14,424 nucleotides of DNA. It comes from DATCSE01 sp036568605. Its GTDB lineage: Bacteria > Pseudomonadota > Gammaproteobacteria > Burkholderiales > Burkholderiaceae_C. The stretch covers positions 1-14,424 of the forward strand of contig DATCSE010000594.1 of the NCBI GenBank assembly GCA_036568605.1, in the 5' to 3' direction. Shown here piece by piece: positions 1 through 7,430 of the stretch. Below the pieces are notes generated by a model. That model saw only the letters and a list, made by a program, of their open reading frames with translations. It did not search any database and was not told the origin of the DNA. The position numbers and the translations under genes were made by a program. Within the stretch, counting starts at the first letter, position 1. Every line of letters starts with the position of its first letter.

Positions 1-127
1 GTTCTATGCGATCCGCGATGCGATCTCAGCGGTCGGCGCGCACCGGGTCGACCCACCGCTGACGGCCCCGGCCACGAGCGAGGCGATCCTGCGCGCGATC
101 GATGCGGTTCAGCGCAGCGCCGGCTGA
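1..127 (+). CDS. xdhB: Xanthine dehydrogenase molybdopterin-binding (large) subunit, C-terminal end only
   Basis: Only the last 41 codons are in the window, read from base 2 to the TGA at 125-127. The translated end contains FYAIRDAISAVGAH, followed by a Pro/Leu/Ala-rich stretch and SEAILRAIDAV. This resembles the usual C-terminus of XdhB, where the FAIRDAV..AVG and PATPEEIL-like segments close the molybdenum-cofactor domain. XdhB carries the Mo site that hydroxylates hypoxanthine and xanthine to urate in the cytoplasm, with XdhA supplying the FeS and FAD centres. The frame ends 18 bases before xdhC on the same strand, as in xdhABC operons, and that context is the main support. The fragment has no catalytic residues, so the call rests on the C-terminal pattern and the neighbour. 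Another member of the xanthine oxidase family is the only serious alternative. Confidence 0.8.
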   Translation, partial: FYAIRDAISAVGAHRVDPPLTAPATSEAILRAIDAVQRSAG

Positions 128-145
128 GGGCAAAGGAGCCACGCG

Positions 146-1018
146 ATGTCCAGACTCCGCGCACTCGCCGCCACCTGGCTGGTCTCGGGCCGGCGCTGCG
201 TGCTGGTCGAGGTCAGCGAAGCGCGCGGCTCGGCGCCGCGCGAGGCCGGCACCCGGATGCTGGTGAGCCTGCAGCACACGGCCGGCACGGTGGGCGGCGG
301 GCACCTGGAGCTGAAGGCGATAGACGAAGCGCGCGCGCTGCTCGCTGCCGACGATGAACAGCCGTTCGCGCCGCGCGAGATCCACTACCCGCTGGGCCCG
401 GCGCTGGGCCAGTGCTGCGGCGGCGCGGTGACGCTGCGCTTCTCGATGCTCGATGCCGCGGCACTCGAACGCTGGCCGATCGCTGCGCCGCGCTTTCACC
501 TGCAGCTCTACGGCGCCGGCCACGTCGGCCGTGCGATCGCGCGTGCGCTCGCGCCGCTGGACGTGCTGGTCGACTGGATCGACGAGCGCGAGAGCGAATT
601 CCCGTGCGCGTTCCACGACGCCGCGCCGCAAGCGCCGTGGCCCGACCACATCCGCAAGGTCTGCGTCGACACCGTCGAGGCCGAGGTGCGCTGCGCGCCG
701 CCCGGCGCGTACTACCTCGTGCTGACCCACCAGCACGACCTGGACCTGCGCATCAGCGAAGCCATCCTGAAGCGCGGCGACTTCGGCTTCTTCGGCCTGA
801 TCGGCTCGAAGACCAAGCGCGCCCGCTTCATCCACCGCTTCGAGCAGCGCGGCATCGCCTCTGAGACGATCGCGCGCATGACCTGCCCGATCGGGCTGCC
901 GGGCATCGTCGGCAAGGAGCCGGAGGTGATCGCGGCGGGGGTGGTCGCGCAGCTGCTGGCACATCGCCCCGTGGCTGTCGGCACGACAACGCCGGCCGCG
1001 GTTGCAGCAACGGGCTGA
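146..1018 (+). CDS. xdhC: Xanthine dehydrogenase accessory protein XdhC
   Basis: This 290-residue protein has the normal XdhC length. XdhC binds the molybdenum cofactor, promotes its sulfuration and hands it to XdhB; it is not part of the final enzyme. Visible motifs are GSAPREAGTRM (28-38) and GTVGGGHLE (47-55) of the N-terminal XdhC/CoxI domain, GQCCGG (88-93) with the paired cysteines typical of the family, a Rossmann loop GAGHVGRA (123-130), and GLIGSKTK (217-224) plus CPIGLPGI and KEPEVIA (247-263) of the C-terminal domain. The ATG at 146 is preceded by a strong AAAGGAG at 132-138 with seven bases between, which fixes the start. It follows xdhB by 18 bases, so it is probably the last gene of an xdhABC operon. 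It converges with hipA, leaving only 23 bases between the stops and no recognisable terminator hairpin. Confidence 0.95.
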   Translation: MSRLRALAATWLVSGRRCVLVEVSEARGSAPREAGTRMLVSLQHTAGTVGGGHLELKAIDEARALLAADDEQPFAPREIHYPLGPALGQCCGGAVTLRFSMLDAAALERWPIAAPRFHLQLYGAGHVGRAIARALAPLDVLVDWIDERESEFPCAFHDAAPQAPWPDHIRKVCVDTVEAEVRCAPPGAYYLVLTHQHDLDLRISEAILKRGDFGFFGLIGSKTKRARFIHRFEQRGIASETIARMTCPIGLPGIVGKEPEVIAAGVVAQLLAHRPVAVGTTTPAAVAATG

Positions 1019-1041
1019 ACGGTCCCGCGCTGCGGCCGCGA

Positions 1042-2256
1042 TCAGCTCGCGAGCGCCTGGCCGCCTTGCCACTCGGCCGCCAGAGCGCTCAGGAGCTTCT
1101 TCTTGAACCGGCGATCTGTCGCCGCGCCCGCCAGCGTTTCGCTCATCGCCTGCGCAATGCGCTCGAGCACCTCGTGCGGGCGCCGCACACCGCAGACCTC
1201 GCGACCGAACGCACACAGCTCATCCGCGTCGGGGTACGCGCGGCTGCCATGCCGCCCGGCCCGCAGCTTGAGCGCCAAGGTCCGGTCGACCGCTTCGGCA
1301 CCGCCCGGGCGCTGGTACCTGTAGATCGTCGTGGTGACCACGTCGTACATCGGCGCGAGCCGGGCATTGCCGGCGTCGGTGTACAGCACGCCGAAGTTCT
1401 TGAGATGCGCATCGCCGTTGCGCACCATCACCGACAGCACGAGTTGTTCGTACAAGCGCTCGAGGTCATCCGCCGGGCTCGAGCTGAAGATGCGGATCGC
1501 CTCTGCCATGCGCTCGTAGCTGCCCTCGTACTTGCGATTCGACAGGCGGTCGTGAACCTGCCGCCCCATCAGGGCCGCCACATCCTCGAAGCCGACGCGC
1601 TGCCCTTGTGCGGTGACGTCGAAACGATCGATGACCAGGATGGTCCCGTCGACCGACAGCTCGAAGCCGGATACTGCGATGCCGGCCCGCCGTGCCGCGT
1701 CGAGGCACAGGTACTCGTTGGCGGCCAGACCGGGGTAGTCATCGCCGGCGACCTTCAGGATCAGATCCGGGATGGGAACCATCGCCCTGGACGGCACCAG
1801 AATCTTCGGCTGCACACCCGACACACCCGCGCTCACCGACAGGTACGCATCGACGAGTTGCGCGAACAGCTTGGTGCCGGCGGTCGACTCGAGCAAGGTC
1901 TTGCGGCTCACGACGGCGCTGTTTGCCTGGCGCGGCTCGCCGTCGAGCGCAAAGCCGACACGGCCGATGCCGTTGTCGCCCATCAGCGCGAGCAGGTGCA
2001 TCTTCGTCAGCGTCTGTTTCGGGTGGCGCTCGAGAATCTGCTGGAACAGGAAGCCTTCGGGCAGGTTCATGTCCATCGCCGGAAACAGGTCGCCGTCCGT
2101 GTAGACCAGCGTCGTCGCCGGCATCAGCAGGCTGACCGCAGGCTGCTGCGCGTCGTCGCGCGCATAGGCGTAGGTGTATTGCGACTCGCGCGTCAGCAAC
2201 CCCGCCGAATCGCCGGCGATGGTCACTCGCAACTGCTTGAGCTTGTCCGGCAGCAT
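1042..2256 (-). CDS. hipA: HipA-family serine/threonine kinase toxin
   Basis: HipA toxins are kinases; E. coli HipA phosphorylates glutamyl-tRNA synthetase and induces dormancy, and the partner HipB neutralises it. Numbered from the ATG at 2256 (404 aa), the protein shows an N-terminal HipA subdomain (about 1-110), the phosphate-loop motif SGVQPK (146-151), an ATP-binding lysine in LILKVAGDDYPG (about 168), the catalytic NGDAHLKNF (280-288, Asp282) and the metal-binding APMYDVVTT (Asp305). All kinase essentials are present, so the toxin looks intact. A TTG at 2262 would add two residues; the ATG is preferred, and neither has a good ribosome-binding site. It begins 12 bases after the hipB stop, so translational coupling is likely. 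The target cannot be read from sequence: members of this family phosphorylate various aminoacyl-tRNA synthetases or other proteins. Third-position GC looks a little lower than in neighbouring genes, weakly suggesting acquisition. Confidence 0.93.
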   Translation of the reverse strand: MLPDKLKQLRVTIAGDSAGLLTRESQYTYAYARDDAQQPAVSLLMPATTLVYTDGDLFPAMDMNLPEGFLFQQILERHPKQTLTKMHLLALMGDNGIGRVGFALDGEPRQANSAVVSRKTLLESTAGTKLFAQLVDAYLSVSAGVSGVQPKILVPSRAMVPIPDLILKVAGDDYPGLAANEYLCLDAARRAGIAVSGFELSVDGTILVIDRFDVTAQGQRVGFEDVAALMGRQVHDRLSNRKYEGSYERMAEAIRIFSSSPADDLERLYEQLVLSVMVRNGDAHLKNFGVLYTDAGNARLAPMYDVVTTTIYRYQRPGGAEAVDRTLALKLRAGRHGSRAYPDADELCAFGREVCGVRRPHEVLERIAQAMSETLAGAATDRRFKKKLLSALAAEWQGGQALAS

Positions 2257-2268
2257 TGCCAATGCGCT

Positions 2269-2538
2269 TCAGCGCTCGTCGTCGGAGAACCTCTGCCTCG
2301 CCTCCTCCAGCGTCGGCAGGCGTGCCGGCATCAGCTCGATCTGGTAGCCGATCGCGCGCAGGATGTCCAACAGCGAGCTGACCGACACGTCCTCGCCGCG
2401 CTCGAGGCGATGCAGGATGTCGCGGCTGCGCTTGGACTGGCGGGCCGCCGCGGTCGCCGTGATGCCGGCTGTCTTGCGCGCCAGCGCCACCCTTGCGCCC
2501 AGGTCGGCCAAAGTGCGAATGGGGTTCGCGTACGTCAT
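2269..2538 (-). CDS. hipB: HipB-type Xre/Cro helix-turn-helix antitoxin
   Basis: An 89-residue protein with a central Xre-type HTH (about residues 12-62). The helices run through LGARVALARKTAGITATAAA and then KRSRDILHRLERGEDVSVSS, with the usual LLDILRAIGY end of the fold, and a short acidic Arg-rich tail follows (EEARQRFSDDER). HipB proteins bind their own operators as dimers and sequester HipA. Position directly upstream of hipA, on the same strand and 12 bases apart, supports this role. A longer reading from a TTG at 2547 adds three residues, but that TTG lies inside an operator half-site and the -10 region, so ATG 2538 is chosen. No Shine-Dalgarno is visible before this ATG, which fits the predicted near-leaderless transcript. 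The gene is complete. Confidence 0.92.
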   Translation of the reverse strand: MTYANPIRTLADLGARVALARKTAGITATAAARQSKRSRDILHRLERGEDVSVSSLLDILRAIGYQIELMPARLPTLEEARQRFSDDER

Positions 2539-2547
2539 TCTGGACAA
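2537..2547. promoter_or_regulatory. Additional HipB half-site over the -10 region
   Basis: ATTCTGGACAA (2537-2547) is the exact reverse complement of TTGTCCAGAAT at 2568-2578, giving an 11-bp perfect inverted repeat with a 20-base spacer. It overlaps the -10 element and touches the hipB ATG. I see no second half completing an N8 operator here, so it may be a lone or cooperative site supporting DNA looping or tighter repression. Confidence 0.5.
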
Positions 2548-2574
2548 TTTACGCCCACAGGCGAAACTTGTCCA
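2546..2574 (-). promoter_or_regulatory. Predicted hipBA promoter
   Basis: Read on the minus strand, TGGACA (2574-2569, five of six matches to TTGACA) is followed by exactly 17 bases and then TAAATT (2551-2546, four of six to TATAAT). Transcription should begin 5-9 bases beyond the -10, which falls in the last bases before the hipB ATG at 2538 or on it. The mRNA is therefore predicted to be leaderless or nearly so, consistent with the missing Shine-Dalgarno. Both hexamers are overlapped by the TTGTCC/GGACAA sites. Confidence 0.6.
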
Positions 2575-2587
2575 GAATCATGGACAA
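2568..2587. promoter_or_regulatory. Predicted HipB operator, TTGTCC-N8-GGACAA
   Basis: TTGTCCA (2568-2574) and TGGACAA (2581-2587) form a perfect inverted repeat that can be written TTGTCC-N8-GGACAA. The E. coli HipB operator is TATCC-N8-GGATA, so half-site layout and spacing match this family. The left half covers the -35 hexamer of the predicted hipB promoter. That HipB binds here is inferred from position and architecture. Confidence 0.6.
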
Positions 2588-2616
2588 CCACATCCGCAGA
2601 TCCGCCACGTGACGGG

Positions 2617-4185
2617 CTACAGCTGCTCCTCCGGCACGAACGGCCGAAGGAACCACAGCTTCACCCGCTGCCACAGCGTCGAGTCGGGCTCGTTGCGCAG
2701 CACGATCTCCTTCTCGCCGTCGCTGGTCAGCCACTGCAGCCCGCCGCCGTCGGGCGCCTTGCGCACCCGGTAGGCGCTCTGCAGCCGGTCGATGTCGATG
2801 ATGCGGGTCAGCTCGCGCGCGAGCGGCGGGCTGTCGATCACCGCGCCGAGCTCGGTGTTGATCGTCGCCGAGCGCGGATCCAGGTTCATCGAGCCGATGA
2901 AGATCTTCTGCTTGTCGAGCACGACCAGCTTCGCGTGCAGCCGCCCGAGCGACTTGCCGAACAGGAACATGCGCTTGTTGTCCTTCAGCCGCGACGAGCT
3001 GAGCTCGTACAGGTTGATGCCCATGTCCAGCATCTCGCTGCGGTAGGCGGTGTAGCCCAGGTGCACGATGGGCTCGTCGGTCGACGCAAGCGAGTTCGTC
3101 AGCACCGTGACCTTCACGCCGCGGTTGCGCAGCTCGTGCAGCAGCTCCATCCCGTGCGTGCCGGGCACGAAGTACGGCGACGACGCGAGCATCTCGGTCT
3201 TCGCGGTGCGGATCGCCTCGAACACGTTGTAGGTGACGCTGGTCTCGAGCAGGTCGCCGCCGACCGAGCCGTCGAACGGCTTGTCGGGATGGTCGGCGAA
3301 CACGTAGGCGTCGCCCCAGATCAGCCCGAGCTTGCCGCCGTCCAGGTCGTCGGCGATCGGCCCGTAGCCGAGGATGTCGTTGGGCGGCAGCTCGGCCGGC
3401 GGCGGCGTGTAGACCGGGCCCGTCCATTCCTCGAACTTCGCGCGCAGCTCCTCCTTCGTGAGGCTGGACTTCGCGATCGCCTCGAGCGGGTAGACCGGCG
3501 TGCTGTTCCAGTAACGGTCGAACTGGAACTGCAGCGGTGCGACGACGAAGCCGACCGTGAACGCATCGACGTCGACGAAGTTCTCCTTCGCGCTGCGGAG
3601 GTAGTACTCGTTGGCGACGTTGCGCCCGCCGATCACCGCCATCGCGCCGTCGGCGATGAACAGCTTGTTGTGCATGCGGTGGTTGACGCGGTCCCAGTCG
3701 CCGATCGAGGCGAGGAAGCGCCCGGTCTGCCCCTGGTCGCGGGCACGCATGAACGGATTGAACAGCCGCACCTGCACGTTCCTGTGCGCGGCGAACGCGA
3801 GGAACAGGTCGTCGTTCCCGCCGGTGTAGAGGTCGTCGATCAGGAGGCGCACGCGCACGCCGCGCTCGGCGGCATCGCGCAGCGCACGCAGCAGCCAGCG
3901 GCCGGTCTCGTCGTTCTCGAAGTGGTAGTACTGGACGTCCAGCGAGACCTCGGCGCGCCGTGCGAGCTGCACCCGCGTGTCCAGCGAGAACAGCCCCAGC
4001 GGCATCAGCCGGAAGCCCGACAGCTCCGGCCCCGGGGCCGAGCGCTGCGCGATGCCGCCCAGCGTGGTCTTCGGGTCCAGCGGGATCGCCTCGCTGGCGA
4101 TCGCCTCGCGGTCGACCGTCGGCAGCGGCACGGTGCTGCAGGCGCCTAGCAGCGCGAGCAGCAGCACAGCGAACATCAGGCGCAT
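2617..4185 (-). CDS. clsC: Phospholipase D-superfamily lipoprotein, ClsC-like cardiolipin synthase
   Basis: A 522-residue protein with two complete HKD motifs: HNKLFIAD (His172, Lys174, Asp179, followed by VIGGRN) and HAKLVVLD (His417, Lys419, Asp424, followed by FIGSMNLDPRS). ClsC (YmdC) enzymes of this layout form cardiolipin by phosphatidyl transfer. The N-terminus, MRLMFAVLLLALLGACS, is a lipoprotein signal with the lipid-bearing Cys16 and Ser at +2, suggesting an outer-membrane-anchored, periplasm-facing protein. The end (WQRVKLWFLRPFVPEEQL) resembles the C-termini of ClsC-type proteins. ATG 4185 is chosen for its charged n-region. A GTG at 4203 has a better ribosome-binding site (GGGAG seven bases upstream) and would add six residues. 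It reads toward hipB, but hipB has its own promoter, so the two are probably separate units. Related PLD lipoproteins with other lipid substrates cannot be excluded; the symbol is tentative. Confidence 0.88.
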   Translation of the reverse strand: MRLMFAVLLLALLGACSTVPLPTVDREAIASEAIPLDPKTTLGGIAQRSAPGPELSGFRLMPLGLFSLDTRVQLARRAEVSLDVQYYHFENDETGRWLLRALRDAAERGVRVRLLIDDLYTGGNDDLFLAFAAHRNVQVRLFNPFMRARDQGQTGRFLASIGDWDRVNHRMHNKLFIADGAMAVIGGRNVANEYYLRSAKENFVDVDAFTVGFVVAPLQFQFDRYWNSTPVYPLEAIAKSSLTKEELRAKFEEWTGPVYTPPPAELPPNDILGYGPIADDLDGGKLGLIWGDAYVFADHPDKPFDGSVGGDLLETSVTYNVFEAIRTAKTEMLASSPYFVPGTHGMELLHELRNRGVKVTVLTNSLASTDEPIVHLGYTAYRSEMLDMGINLYELSSSRLKDNKRMFLFGKSLGRLHAKLVVLDKQKIFIGSMNLDPRSATINTELGAVIDSPPLARELTRIIDIDRLQSAYRVRKAPDGGGLQWLTSDGEKEIVLRNEPDSTLWQRVKLWFLRPFVPEEQL

Positions 4186-4492
4186 CAGCGCATCGCCGCC
4201 CACCGCGGGTCTCCCTCTGGATCGTTCGATGCCCATCGCCTGCGCTCGTTGACTCTGCCCGGTCATCACACGTGTCGCCCGCATTCTGCCGCGGGCGCGT
4301 GACATGCGAGCGTCGATCTGTCGGCCATGCGGACGAGAGCTTACGCTCGCCGCGACGGTGCAGGCCGCGACGCCCGACCGCAGCAGATCCCGGCGCGTGT
4401 GCAGCCTGGGATGGAGCATGGGTCTGCTACTTGCTTTCTAGGGACGAGGGCCGCTCGATTTTGCTGCACGCCGCCCGCACAATCGCGTCCCG
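4186..4492. other. Intergenic region between divergent clsC-like and malT-like genes
   Basis: This stretch of about 300 bases must hold the start signals of two divergent genes. On the minus strand I see AGAGGGAG at 4218-4211, a plausible ribosome-binding site for the GTG start at 4203. I find no convincing -35/-10 pair for either gene and no Shine-Dalgarno before the malT-like ATG at 4493. The minus-strand frame stays open upstream of the lipoprotein start and encodes a Tat-like leader, listed separately. No RNA gene or long repeat is evident. Confidence 0.5.
4336..4419 (-). other. Possible orphan twin-arginine signal peptide (gene remnant)
   Basis: From the ATG at 4419 the minus strand encodes 28 residues containing HTRRDLLRSGVAACTVAAS, which has the T-R-R-x-L-L-R order of a Tat signal, a short alanine-rich hydrophobic segment and a plausible cleavage zone. 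An in-frame TAG lies six codons upstream. The frame runs on without a stop into the PLD lipoprotein, but a Tat leader 80 residues before a lipoprotein signal makes no sense as one protein. A remnant of a deleted exported protein, or chance in high-GC DNA, are both possible. Confidence 0.25.
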
Positions 4493-7177
4493 ATGGACAC
4501 GCCGCGTTTTGCCGTCACGAAGATCCAGCCGCCGCGCCTGCGCGCGCTGCGGGTGGTGGAGCGCGTGCAGCTGGGCGCCGCACTCGTGCAGGCCCTTCTG
4601 ACGCAGCGCGTGGTGCTGCTGCAGGCGCCGGCCGGCTTCGGCAAGACCGCCCTGCTCGCCACCCAGTGGCCGCAGCTGCCGGCTGGCACCGCGCTCGCCT
4701 GGGTCTCGCTCGACGAGGACGACGACGCCCAGCGCCTCTACGCCTGCCTGGTGGCCGCGCTCGAGCCGTACGACGTGCCGTGGCGCACCTCACCCGAGGC
4801 GCTGATCGCGCTGGCGACCGACGAGGGCGCCGGCTCGCGGCGTGCGGTCGCCGAGCTGCACAACGCGCTGGCCGGCGCCGATGCCGCGCACGGCGTGATC
4901 GTGCTCGACGACCTGCACCGCGTGCAGTCGGCGGCGGCCCGGGCGCTGGTCGACGCGCTGATCGAACGGCTGCCGCCGCAGTGGACCGTCGTGCTCTCGA
5001 CCCGCGTGCCGCCTGAAGGCGCGCTGGCACGCTGGCGCGCCGCCGGCGAGCTGACCGAGTTCGACCAGGCCAGCTTGCGCTTCAGCGCCGAAGAGGCCGC
5101 CGCGCTCGTGGCCGCCGAGCCGTCGGCGCCGCTGCGCGAGCGCATCGCCGAGCTGCACGAACGCACCCAAGGCTGGCCGGCCGGCATGCAGCTGTGCCTC
5201 GCTGCGCTGCGCGCGCGGCCCGGCGGGTCCGGTGCGCTGGGCGCGCAGGGCCGCGGGCTGCTCGACCGGCACCTGTTCGACTACCTCGCGAGCGAGGTGC
5301 TGGCCGACATGCCCGCGCCGCTGCGCGACTTCCTGACCCGCTGCAGCGTGCTGCCCGAGCTGACCGCGGGACGCTGCGCGTCGGTCAGCGGCGACCTGCA
5401 TGCGGCACGCTGGCTCGACGAGATCGAGCGGCGCGGCTTGTTCGTGACCGTGCTCGATGCGCCCGAGCGCACGCTGGTGCTGCATGACCTGTTCCGCAAC
5501 GCGCTCGACGAACGGCTGCTGCGCGAGCATGCGGGCGAGCTGCCCGAGCTGCTGCGGCGCGCGGCCGCCGGCGAGTCCGATCCGCTGCGGCGTGTCGGCT
5601 TCCTGCTGCGCGCGGGCGACTGGGCGCGGGCTGAAGAAGCGCTGGACGCGAACGCGCCGGACCTGCTGCTGCACGGCGGCGTCGGCGAGGTGCAGCGGCT
5701 GATCGGCAGCTTTCCGGCGAACTGGCGCGACGCGTCGCCGCGCTTGCTGCGGCTCGGCGGGACGGCCCACTGCCTGCGCTGGAACTGGGCCGAGATGGCG
5801 CGCAGCTTCGAAGGCGCGATCAGCGCCGCGCGCGCCGCCGGCGCCGAGGACGAGCAGCGGCTCGCGCAGGCCTATCTGACCTCGGCGTACTACCCGCTGG
5901 GCCGCAACGAACAGGCCCTCGCGGTGCTGGCCGAGCTGGCGCCATTGCCGCTGCCGCCGCGGACCCGCGCGATTGCGCTGATAGGCGAGTGCTCGCAGCT
6001 GTTCCGGCGCGGCGAGCACGATCGCGTGCCGGCCGCGTATGCCGAGCTGGTGACGCTGCTCGAGCGCGGCGAGCCGCTGTTCACCTGGTGGGAATGCGCG
6101 CCGGCGTCGAACTGGAGCACGCTGCGCGGGATGCGCCCGGTGCTGCGGCGATACGTCGAGGGCGCGCTCGCGCGCATCGGCGAGCGCGCCCTGCCGATGC
6201 GCGCCGAGGTGCAGCTCCAGCGCGCGTTCGTCGCGCTGTGGTCCGGCGAGGTCGACGCGGCGCTCGAGTTCGCCGCATCGGCCCGCGACGACCTGAAGTG
6301 GTTCGCCTGCTCGGGCGAGACGGAGGTGAGCCTGCAGCTGTTCGAGATGATCAGCGACGCGATCCGCGGCCGTGCCGACAACGTGTGGGCGCGGCTGGAC
6401 GAACTCTGGACCCGCGAGGACCGCGGCACCGAGGAGCGGCGCAACCAGTGGCATCACCACATGAGCGTCTACGGCGTGCGCCTGAACGACGTGCTGGGCG
6501 GCAACCCGCAACGGCTGCGCCGCTGGGCCGCGACGCTGACCGACCGCCCGCTCGAAAGCGACACGGCCACGCCGCGCGCCGAGCTCGTGCGTGCGCGCCA
6601 CGCGGCGGCCGAGGGCCGCTGGGCCGATGCCGCCGCCGGCTTCGTGCGGCTGCTGCCCCAGGCGCCGCGCATGGACGTGATGGGCCAGGCGATCGAGATC
6701 CGGATCCGCGCCGCGCACGCGCTGCTGCGCGACGCGCACATCGCGCAGGCTGCGGAGGCGCTCGCGCCGGCGCTCGAGCGCATGCAGGTCGAAGGCGAAC
6801 GCGGCCACGCACTGATGTGCGGGCCCGACGTGCTGGGCACGCTGGCCGAGGCGCGCTGGGGCGCGGCGCTGAGCGATGAGCTGCTGGCCGAGCTGCATGG
6901 GGCTGCGCAACTCGCCGCCGCGCTGCGCGGCGGCGGCTACAAGGCCCCGACCGCAACGCCCGCAGCGACCGCCGCGTCGGCGGGCGACGATGCGCTGCTC
7001 AGCAGCCGCGAACGCGAGGTGCTGGCACTGATCGGCGCTGGCGACAGCAACAAGGTGATCGCCCGCACGCTGGACATCAGCCCGCACACCGTGAAGCGCC
7101 ATGTCGCGAACATCCTCGACAAGCTGGGCCTGGCGTCTCGCGGGCAGGCCAGCGCGTGGTTGCACGCCAACGCGTAG
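4493..7177 (+). CDS. MalT-like ATP-dependent LuxR-family transcriptional regulator
   Basis: An 894-residue regulator, close to E. coli MalT (901). The order is an N-terminal STAND-type ATPase with Walker A APAGFGKT (45-52) and a Walker B-like VIVLDDLHRV (135-144), a winged-helix region (about 270-340), a long helical TPR-like sensor domain rich in Ala/Leu/Arg (about 350-800), and a C-terminal LuxR HTH (about 830-890) beginning LLSSREREVLALIGAG and containing DISPHTVKRHVANILDKLGL. MalT proteins bind ATP and an inducer, oligomerise and activate target operons. The inducer here cannot be read from sequence, and the neighbours are not maltose genes, so no symbol is given. ATG 4493 opens the frame and its next residues (TPRFAVTKIQPPRLR) match the typical start of this family. 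No good Shine-Dalgarno precedes it. It is alone on its strand between divergent clsC and the response regulator 316 bases downstream. Confidence 0.93.
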   Translation: MDTPRFAVTKIQPPRLRALRVVERVQLGAALVQALLTQRVVLLQAPAGFGKTALLATQWPQLPAGTALAWVSLDEDDDAQRLYACLVAALEPYDVPWRTSPEALIALATDEGAGSRRAVAELHNALAGADAAHGVIVLDDLHRVQSAAARALVDALIERLPPQWTVVLSTRVPPEGALARWRAAGELTEFDQASLRFSAEEAAALVAAEPSAPLRERIAELHERTQGWPAGMQLCLAALRARPGGSGALGAQGRGLLDRHLFDYLASEVLADMPAPLRDFLTRCSVLPELTAGRCASVSGDLHAARWLDEIERRGLFVTVLDAPERTLVLHDLFRNALDERLLREHAGELPELLRRAAAGESDPLRRVGFLLRAGDWARAEEALDANAPDLLLHGGVGEVQRLIGSFPANWRDASPRLLRLGGTAHCLRWNWAEMARSFEGAISAARAAGAEDEQRLAQAYLTSAYYPLGRNEQALAVLAELAPLPLPPRTRAIALIGECSQLFRRGEHDRVPAAYAELVTLLERGEPLFTWWECAPASNWSTLRGMRPVLRRYVEGALARIGERALPMRAEVQLQRAFVALWSGEVDAALEFAASARDDLKWFACSGETEVSLQLFEMISDAIRGRADNVWARLDELWTREDRGTEERRNQWHHHMSVYGVRLNDVLGGNPQRLRRWAATLTDRPLESDTATPRAELVRARHAAAEGRWADAAAGFVRLLPQAPRMDVMGQAIEIRIRAAHALLRDAHIAQAAEALAPALERMQVEGERGHALMCGPDVLGTLAEARWGAALSDELLAELHGAAQLAAALRGGGYKAPTATPAATAASAGDDALLSSREREVLALIGAGDSNKVIARTLDISPHTVKRHVANILDKLGLASRGQASAWLHANA

Positions 7178-7242
7178 CGCGATCGGTACTGCACTGTTTC
7201 GCCGCAAGGCTCCGCATTGCATCTGTCGCTCTGGCGGGCCAG

Positions 7243-7260
7243 CCATAGCAGTGGCTATGG
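7243..7260. repeat. Hairpin CCATAGC-agtg-GCTATGG
   Basis: A perfect 7-bp stem with a four-base loop, located 66 bases after the malT-like stop. It is AT-richer than its surroundings, which makes a chance stem somewhat less likely in such GC-rich DNA. No T-tract follows. It could be an mRNA 3'-end stabiliser or part of a dispersed intergenic repeat; which one cannot be told from a single copy. Confidence 0.45.
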
Positions 7261-7306
7261 CGAGCATTTGCATCGCGGCAGGCGCCGCTTTGCTGAGATC
7301 ACCCAT

Positions 7307-7323
7307 GGGCCACTTGCTGGCCC
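7307..7323. repeat. Hairpin GGGCCA-cttgc-TGGCCC
   Basis: A perfect 6-bp stem with a five-base loop, 47 bases after the previous hairpin. It may form a paired structure with it, but the stem is short and GC-rich, so chance is plausible. Confidence 0.3.
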
Positions 7324-7430
7324 GCTTCGTGGACCAGGGGCCGGAGCCCTCTCATAGCGTTAGCAGGCCCTGGACGTGCGCCGCTGAAACGAAAGCGGTT
7401 CGCCCATCGAACGCAAGCACCTGACCGAGT

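Noticed and set aside
2269..2547. TTG start at 2547 for hipB
   Set aside because: It adds only three residues and lies within the operator half-site and -10 element; the ATG at 2538 is the better start.
1066..4149. A 1027-codon open frame on the plus strand opposite hipA, hipB and the PLD gene
   Set aside because: It is antisense to three genes with clear motifs, its product is dominated by Arg, Gln, Val, Ala and His with no domain, and long antisense frames are expected in DNA with such strong third-position G/C.
2617..4185. PLD-family protein next to a toxin-antitoxin pair as a possible phage-defence nuclease
   Set aside because: It has a lipoprotein signal and the two-HKD layout of ClsC-type lipid enzymes, so it should face the periplasm; an anti-phage nuclease would be cytoplasmic. 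Proximity to hipBA appears incidental.
4790..7306. An 838-codon open frame on the minus strand opposite the malT-like gene
   Set aside because: Antisense shadow: no recognisable domain, composition typical of reverse reading of GC-rich coding DNA, and the opposite strand has a full MalT-like domain set.
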